From Oxyruncus cristatus (lineage: Eukaryota > Chordata > Aves > Passeriformes > Cotingidae), in assembly GCA_013399855.1 (NCBI GenBank), contig VXAY01006170.1, forward strand, positions 333,276-397,275: a stretch of 64,000 bases of DNA, given 5' to 3'. A program made the translations under genes and the position numbers. Below, piece by piece: positions 36,501 to 45,500 of the stretch (positions are counted from its first letter, which is position 1; each line of letters begins with the position of its first letter). The notes beneath the pieces were generated by a model, which worked only from the letters and a program-made list of their open reading frames with translations, ran no database searches and was not told where the DNA came from.

Positions 36501-39500
36501 GAAAGGAAGAGACAATGCATGTCATGGTCCTGCCCTGAGGAGCGTGTCTGGGGACCAAGGGCTTGCCTGCTGCTGCCACTCTCGCCTGATAGCTGCTGTT
36601 GGCACCGTGCTGGGCACAGAGGGGCCTTGTCTCCTTGAGTGGCACTTGAATGCTGGGAAGCAGCACCTCCTTTTGCCATGAACCAGACCCCCTAGTTCTC
36701 CTTGGCAAGGAGCGAGGGCCCAACTCTGACCCCAAGCCTGCATGAAGGGACATGTTTCTGCACAATTGAAGGCATCAGCCACCTCTTCCAGTCTTTCAGA
36801 ACCTCAATTTATTTTCTTGCTTGTTTGTGTTTCCTCCTGGGCCAACGCACAGCACATGAGGCCCTGGCCATTCATGCAGCTGTCACAGCACAGGGTATGT
36901 GTGGCCAGGCTGTCAGATTTAACTCTCCTCGAGTTCAGGGTGAGCTGCCTGCTTCTAACCACTGAATCATGGTACAGTTTCGCTTGGAAGCCACCTTAAA
37001 GCTCATCTTGTTCACTTAAAGTTCATTTTGTTCCACACTGCAACCATGGGAGACACCTCCCACTGGACCAGGTTGCTCCAAGCCCCGTCCAACCTGGCCG
37101 TGAACACTTCCAGGGACGGGACTGCAGCCTTTCTGGGCAACCTGTGCCAGGGCCTCACCACCCTCTACCTTCCTGAAGGTGTGTCCTGGAGGAGAATTCA
37201 TTCCTGCTTCCCATCCTCCCTGCAGTCTCCTGATGGATTGCTACCCAGCCATGCCAAGCACATGGTGCAAGATGAAGTCAGCTGGCTACAGGTGATGCCA
37301 GGGGACATGAGACCATCTCAAACAGCGATGGCCCACAGATCCCTGAGGACTTTACTGGCCCCTCACTCAAGCCAGCTCCTTGTTTTGGTGGTCAGGTGTT
37401 GAGGAGCCTTTTGGACCACCCTCATGTGGTGAGGAAGGGGACACATTCCCTGAGCATTCAAGCTTTTGGGGTTGCACCTCAGACTAGACTGGTGCCCAGG
37501 GCCTCAGAGCCCCCTCCCAGCCACTCTGCCCACATGCACAGACCCCTCTGCAGCAGCAGCACAGCCAGACCAGTTTGCATGGCTGCAGGGAGAAAGTCCA
37601 GTCTCTCACTCCCCAGTGAGCCCTGTGCCCTGGGCATCTACTCATGCTGGTGCCCTCAGTGCATGGTGACCAGGGACGTGCAGTGGGGCTGTGCTGGGGG
37701 GGATGAACACACACCAGTTCTTTAGGATAGAGAATAAACCAGGTGACTCACAGGGTTTCCAAGCTGTGCAGCCCATCAAAGCCGTTGGCTCCAAGGCTTT
37801 GGATCCGGTTGTTGTGCAGGTGCCTGTGGACAAAACAGAGATGGTCAGTGGAGGTGCAAGCTGACCTTTTCCTATGGCCTGAGCTGTGGTCCAGGACATC
37901 CTTGGATGAGGATGAGCTCAAAGCTGAGCACAGCCTTGGCTGGGATGCTGAGAGGGCTTATAGGGTTCCCTCTCTTGCCCCATGAGACACATGCAGGGTG
38001 TAATAGTGCTTGCAGAGCAGCTACAGAGCTCCTGTTTCTCTCAGGAATCCCAGACTAATCTAGGAGTTTCCCTGAGATCTCCACCTTCACAACTTCCAGG
38101 TGACTGTGGATGAACATGCTTGAGAAAGAAGTTTCAAGAAACACCCTAGAGCTCTTACCCTGGGCCCAGCCCACTCTGCGGCTTCAACAGCTGTTCATGG
38201 GCACTGGGTGCTATCTAAGGACACAATCATATTTGGACTCCTTGGAGCCTTAGTAGCAGCAAGAAGGCTTTGAGTTCAAAATCATCCTGTTAGTCACAGT
38301 TTATTATCTTTACTTGCAAAAAAATTGAAAATGCTGCCAGTTCCTGGACCAGCTCCAGTTTGATTGCCATGAGAGCTGTCTTCAGTTTAATACTTCAGAG
38401 TGGCCTGGCTGAAGTGCCAGGGCCATGCCACAGGCTGATGCATCACAGGAACAATTATTTCCCTATTTGCCTTCATCCTGGTGCTACGTGCCGTGAATGT
38501 CTAGTGCTTACAGGTTCTGGAGCTCCCAGTCTTAACGCTGGCACTGGAGAGACAAATGCTGGGGACAGGGGGGGGGCCTGTGAAGCCACCTGGGGTTTGG
38601 ATTGCTTGGAAGCTCTGTAGGTGATAAGTGCCTGGAGTCCTGGATTCTCTGTTTCCATGAGCCCCTCACTGCCATGTCTCAGTCTTTTGGCAAACTCAAG
38701 GCCTTTATCCCCAGATCCTTCCCATCTGTTTGCAGAGACTCTGTGTGTGTGTGCACATCTGAGCGCTTTTGCCACCTTCCTTTACAGCCAGTGTCAGCTG
38801 TGTGACTAACTGTGCACCTCCCTTGCAAGGGAAATCCCATGCAAGGGCACCTCCAAGTCCATGGAGAGAGTTCTTGCGAGCAGTCTGAGGGAAGTCTGCT
38901 GGAAGTCTGCTGCCCAGCCTGCCCTCAACCCCCTTAGTGCTGTCCATGCTTGCAGTGGTGTGGTCTGTGTGGATCAATGCCCACCGAGGAGGTCGGGGTC
39001 CTCTGCACAGGACAATCCTTTCCTCTCTGTCAGGGCAGAGACACCATTTGCCTTCGGGGTCCTTTTCTCCCTTGTCAATGCCAGGGATGCACCAGCCTTT
39101 GTCCAATGCTGCTGCCTCCTTCCAAGAGCCTGGGGGAGGCTCCACGCTGGCAGGTGGATCAATGACTTTTTCGTTATTTGTTGCTTGATCTAAATCTGTC
39201 TCAGCTTGAAAAAATCTCTCACTCCACCTGGATTCAAGTGTGAGTTGTTTGGCTGAGCACAGGCAGCTCCCACTGCCAAATATTCTAGGGTAAAAGAGGA
39301 GGGAGCTGGGAGTGGAGGAACAGCCAGGCTCTAGGGCAGTTTGGTAGGGGCTTGCAAAACAGAAACCAGCCCGAAACGGATGTTTGTCATTGGGATGAGA
39401 ACATACAAACATTTCAGAGGAAGGGGAAGGGAGGGGAAAGATGTATGATAAAATATGTTTGCTCCTTTGAGCAAAAGTGAAAAAAAGTTGGATTGTGACT

Positions 39501-42500
39501 TCCAGAGGAGAAAAGGAGCTTGAGATCAAAATGAGAATTTTACAAGAGAAACTTCTCTTTGTCACAAGAAGAGAAGTTTGAGTCTAGATGGTTTTGTCTA
39601 TCAAATGTTACAGCTTCAGATCCTTTCTTCACTTGGTGGTGCCAACCATTTTGGGTCCCTTTGAGCACTGGATACTGCATTTGGCAAAGAGAGGGTTTGG
39701 GTCTGCCATTGCTCTGGAATCACATCAAGAGGTACCAAAAGAACCCTGTGCCCCGTATCCCTGCCTGCTGCAAGGGGAGAAGGGAATGCTGAATGCCAGG
39801 GAAATTCCTGGAGCTCTGTTGGGGTGGTGTGACAGGACACCTTGTCCAAGCTCAGACACGCTGAGCAGCTGACTGCTATCACTGCAGTCAGGCAAGGAGA
39901 CAGCATAGCAAAGCAATCACCTGCTGTGTTTATATTTGGCTCTAAAGTGCTCTGTTTGGAGGCAGAGTAATGAAAATCATCCGAAGGAAGTTCTTTGTTG
40001 GTGAGAAAATTATGAGCAACCAAAAAAGGGAGTTATAAAAAATTTGCTGTCCAAGCTGAACTCTAGAGTTACCCAACCACACGGCAATAATAGAAACAAC
40101 AGAGCTGGAAAGGTAAACACTTGAAAAGATGTTCTTGTCTTCCATCCTGCCTTTTCTTTTCCTCCCCTAGTAAACAAATTTTAACAAGTGGAATTGCAAC
40201 ATCTCCAGTGCCTGTCAATTTGAGCTCAGCCCACACGACGTTATATTCTGCCCTGTAAAATTACAGCTGGTTTGATAACAACTGGATGTGCTTGGTTCTG
40301 GGCTGTAAACAACCCTCAGGATTCAAAAATTTGGGAAGTGCTTAAGCCCTTGCTAATCAGAGCTAGAACTCATCGTTCTCCTTGGCAAGGGCAGGATCTG
40401 TGTCTCTTCCTCTGCGGTCAGTACTGTGGAGAGAGGATGGGTTTGGGCAATCATCCATGGAAGAGGCTTTGCCCAGGGAGGAGGACAGTCACTGCTGTTT
40501 TGTGGTTGTGCTGCTATGTTCTCAGCTCTGCACTTCCAGTAGAACACAGGCTCTCTGCAGTTGTCACACTGCACCTCTGTCAGGGTGGGACACCGGCCCA
40601 GGAGCTCCTGCAGCAGCTGGAGTGACGTGGGACAAGTGCTCCTCTGCTGTGCCAGGTGAACCCATGCTGTGTCCTGCTGAAGTCAACATAAATGATTGGC
40701 TGAATCCTGCAGACGGGCTGGGGAGAGATGCTGCAGCTTGGCTGGTGACTCAGGTGATGAGAATTTAGAAACAAAGCAGAAAAAATCCAACCCAACGTGA
40801 TTAAGTTCTGACCCACAATAAGAAGTGCACAACAGATTCTAGAAGGAAGGTTTTCTGTCCTTGCCAACAATTTCTTATCAGAAATTGAGCATAAATGTGA
40901 TTTTTTTTCCCCCCATCGTTCATGCAGTACCCCCAGTGGAATTTGTTTCATTTTCAGTTCATTTCCTTTTCCATTTATTTTTCTGGTGGATTAAAAGATC
41001 CTGGAGAGCAGTCTTGTGCTGAACTGAGAGACAGTCCAACAGAGGCATTAGCTCCAACTCTGACAGTGCCATCTCCAAGGGGACTGGGCATTTGTCTTAG
41101 ACACAAGAAAAGCAGGTTGAGCTGATGCCTAAATGCTGCTTTTATGAAGGTGCTTGTCTGGATGAGCAAGGAAATGGAAATCCTGTCAACATCTGCACTG
41201 TGCACTGGTGAAACCAGCTTTGGCAGGCCCAAAGTATTGCTGGTACCCACATTGTTAAATGGATGTTGGTAATTGGAAATTGGTGTAGAGAAGAGCAATA
41301 AAAATGATCCAAGGGCTGGAAAAAAGTAGGATGGAGACTTAGAGAACTCAATCTGTTTAGCTTATTAAAAATAAGATCAAGGGGATGAGTGCAGTGTAAT
41401 GTATAGGATTCTTCCTGCTTACAAACTGGGTACTAAAATGGTTCTGTGATTTAGTGGAGAAAAGAATAATAAGAACAAGTGTCTGAAGTCAAAGCCAAAG
41501 AAAATTCAAATGGGAAATACGAGCTTTTTTTTTTTAACACTAAGGATGATTAACCACTGGAACAGACTACAAAGAAAAGTGCTGGATTTGCCATTGCTTT
41601 CATTTTTAATGACTTCATTTTTTTTCTTCTCAAAAAGGACAAATGCAAACACTTTCCATCAGTTATTTGCATTAGATGATTTGAACCAAGCTCAAATCTG
41701 ACATGATATGAACTACCCCACCGGACCAGCCGTTGCCATGATGAACTTCCATCTCTATTGTGGCAAAATTGTCCTTTTCCTCAACTTGGACACGGATAAG
41801 TAGATAAACCTAACTCATAAATGGTGCAAATTCCATGGATTGTTTCCGGCAGTGAAGGACCAGCATGAGACTTGTCTGGTGAAGAATAAAGCTCGATCAG
41901 AAGTGACATTCTCGGAGTGCATTAGAGCATGATTTGCTTCTTCCTGAAGTGCTGCAGAGGGAAATTCACTTTTGCCAAGGCAGTGAGCCTGGTCCTCTGA
42001 GAGAAAAGGCACTTTGCAAATTAAAAGACTCATGAATGGGACCCAGATGTTCCAGGCAATATTGTTCTTAGTAATAATGAACTGCACATGCCTGGCATTC
42101 CCCACCAACACTGAGGTTCCCGAGAACTTCTCACAGAGGGACTGGTAACTCCCTTGCACAGGTGAGGACAGTGATTCACAGGGTCACCCTGATGCTCTAA
42201 TCCACCACGCCGGGGTTTGTGGTGCTGGGAAGCTCCGGGTCCCACACATGTCAGCACAAACGACTGGTGCTCAGCTGCCCTGGGAAGCAGGGCTGTTTGA
42301 TGTTTGCTCCCAGGCAGGGAGGACACTGAAAAGCAGTGGTCCCTTTTGAAAGTTTTGGCCAGAGTTATGCCAGAATGAGGACCAAAATGGGAAGGGGAAA
42401 CCAAGAGTCTTGGAAACTAGTTTTGTCTTCCAGTCACTAAGCCATGCTGTTAGAGAGAGAGCTGCATCGTGTCCTTACATGATAAAAACTGTAAGAAAGG

Positions 42501-45500
42501 GGAGTTTTACTAAAGATCCTTCATTTACTACATTCCCACATTCAGCTGGAAGGTGCTGCTGGGTGGCCTAGGAAGGAAGCACTTGCAGGTGAGCGGCTTT
42601 TCCTTGAAAATAAAACATCAGCTGGAATTCAGTCAAGTGCTGCAGCAAGGAGAACCAGTCTTATATGAGCTTACACACTAACAGGCTTTTAAATCTCTCA
42701 GTGAAGGAGGTCTTGGTGTTTAGTAGCTGTCAAAAGAGCAAATCAAATGACAGGGATGACTGGAAAAGGGAAAAGAGGCACAGAATGGCACTGTGCCATT
42801 GTATACAGTGGAATTAATTTCTGCCTTTGATACAGGGTGCAGATCTGGTCTCTCCCTCTGAAGGTGTGAAAGGAACAGGCAAGTGTCATATGTTAACTTG
42901 AGTTCTAATTTTACACAAACACATAGTGACAGGACAAGGGGGAAAGGTTAGAAACTGAAAGAGGGTAGATTTAGATTAGATGTTAGAAGAAATTCTTCCC
43001 TGTGAGGCCCTGGCACAGGTTGCCCAGAGAAGCTGTGGCTGCCCCATCCCTGGGAGTGTCCAAGGCCAGGCTGGAGGGGGCTTGGAGCAACCTGGGCTAG
43101 TGGAAGGTGTCCCTGCCCATGGCAGAGGGTGGAATGAGATAAACTTTAACTCAAACTGTTCTGGGCTTCCATGTTTCCAAGCAGGTAGCTGGATGGGAAC
43201 TGAAAAAGGGGAACTGAGATGAGGGAAGGGTACAACAGACAGTAACAAATACAGCGATGGCACAGAGGATGTGGACACAGAGCACAAGAATTAGAGGGCT
43301 TGAAGCAAAAGTTGGTTGTGGCATGAAAACAGCTTTTCCCATAGTCCTTGTTTTCGAAAGGCTTGTGAGCAATTAGACAAGGGTCAGGGCCAGAGGAGAG
43401 GAGAGGAGCATCTCTNGGTAGATTTAGATTAGATGTTAGAAGAAATTCTTCCCTGTGAGGCCCTGGCACAGGTTGCCCAGAGAAGCTGTGGCTGCCCCAT
43501 CCCTGGGAGTGTCCAAGGCCAGGCTGGAGGGGGCTTGGAGCAACCTGGGCTAGTGGAAGGTGTCCCTGCCCATGGCAGAGGGTGGAATGAGATAAACTTT
43601 AACTCAAACTGTTCTGGGCTTCCATGTTTCCAAGCAGGTAGCTGGATGGGAACTGAAAAAGGGGAACTGAGATGAGGGAAGGGTACAACAGACAGTAACA
43701 AATACAGCGATGGCACAGAGGATGTGGACACAGAGCACAAGAATTAGAGGGCTTGAAGCAAAAGTTGGTTGTGGCATGAAAACAGCTTTTCCCATAGTCC
43801 TTGTTTTCGAAAGGCTTGTGAGCAATTAGACAAGGGTCAGGGCCAGAGGAGAGGAGAGGAGCATCTCTAGCATTATGGGGCCAAGTTGACTCTGCATGTG
43901 AGGGTCCTTTTGACAGTGGGTGTTCAACATCGCAGAAATGTTAGGGTCAGGGTGTTTTCCAGGAGCTAAGGCTCCCTGTGGACCCAAACAGGGAAGAATC
44001 TGGGTTTTGACCTCATTTGTGTTAACTTAAGGGATGCTCTGCTATGTGATGAAAGCAAAACTACTTTAAGACTTCCTCTATCCAGGTCCCTCATTACAGG
44101 ACAAACCTCTCTGCTGCTTGGCCTGTTTGAGAGGAGTCACTCAGAGCATCTCTGCTGAGAGCTCCTTTGGTGACATCAGGAAAGGAGGGAACTGCAGCCC
44201 ACAGCAGAGATGTGGCAGCAAGGACACATCTGCAGTGTGGGGGATTTCTTGGCAACGGACCCTAAATTCATCCATGAGAGATTTTACTTGTGGACGCCTC
44301 TGGGGAGCAGGGCTGAACGAGGTGCTGTGATTCCTGGCTGGAGACTTGACTTTCTGCTGAATTCAGCTGACAGAGTAGATGAGGGACACTAATGAGAACT
44401 GCTGTCATGCACTTTATTGGACTGTCAGCGCAGCAGCATGGGGGTTTCAGATGCTGACTGCTAAATGAAAAATCTTTTATGCCCAAGAAAGAAGTAGCTT
44501 TTTGTAAAACAACCTTTCCTTCATACAAACCATTAGCTGAAAAGTGTTTAGGACTATTTCTGCTTGCAGATACTAAGATACATTTGATCCTGAATAGATG
44601 AGACTGGGAGGTAACATGTTCAGCGTCCTATTCCCATGAGCTACCCTAATCAAATATCCACCTCCCTTCTGCCATCCCAGCACACAGAGCAAGTGTTGTT
44701 AAAACTGGGAAAGGATGGTGCCAGTTACTGAGGCTCGTGGATTTCATGATGAGTGATTTATAGGAGGCTCTGCTCACTGAAGTGCCTGCAGCCCAGCAAT
44801 AGATGGGAATAAGATCAGGGAATTCCTCAGCAAAGGTGTAATTTATTAGCAGGGACTGAACCCTTAAAGTATTCCAGACTGAGGCTGGGATACTCGGACG
44901 CTGGTGCCCTGTGGCAGTGCAGGGTGGTCACCCATATCTCTCCCAAAGACCCAAGATGTGTGGAGGAGGAACAGCAGCACATCTCTGCACCTGGGAGGCT
45001 CCTGCCCTCAGCCATGGTCAGCTGTGTCTGTGAGTATTGATCAGGCTGTAGAGAAGAGATATCCCTCTGCTCATCCACATCTGCCCTCGGCTCTCCTCCC
45101 GCGGGGGCTCCTTTTAATACCTCTGAGGCTGCAAGTTCCCAGTGTTTATGGCAGCAGCCAGCTCTTCTCCATCTACCTGAAAATCCAGACGCTGCCAGAG
45201 GAATGCATATATGTATCATCTGCATCCCAGCTTGGCTGGCTTTTGGGGACATTTGCTCGTCAGCTTGGTGGGTGAGTCTGGGGCGGGGACACATCCCTGG
45301 TGGGGGTGCAGGAGGAAAGCTGGGTGACTTTCCACTGGTGGTGCGCTGACAAGGGTTTGCATGGAAGCAGGGGAGAGATTTATGGGGCCAGTTCTGCCAA
45401 ACACTTGTGATCCCACAAAAATGTAGCATCGTGTCCCACAGAGCCTGGCGGGATCACACATGTGTTCCCTTCCAATTGTGTGTGGTGGGACATTATTCTC

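Larger units (their letters stand above)
25534..37751 (-). other. LGR6 intron, 12.2 kb
   Basis: It holds three CR1 relics (30922-30955, 33582-33700, 36965-37175), a run of 14 A (30428-30441), an 11-bp tandem repeat (32154-32191) and two AT-rich, motif-dense stretches (26640-26840, 30140-30340) that could be regulatory. Pyrimidine-rich plus-strand sequence around 28640-29380 and 32070-32700 gives long but unconvincing open frames. No exon or RNA gene recognised. Confidence 0.82.

Noticed and set aside
42964..43868. Genuine recent segmental duplication
   Set aside because: The single N exactly at the joint and complete identity make an unmerged contig overlap much more likely, though reads would be needed to exclude a real duplication.
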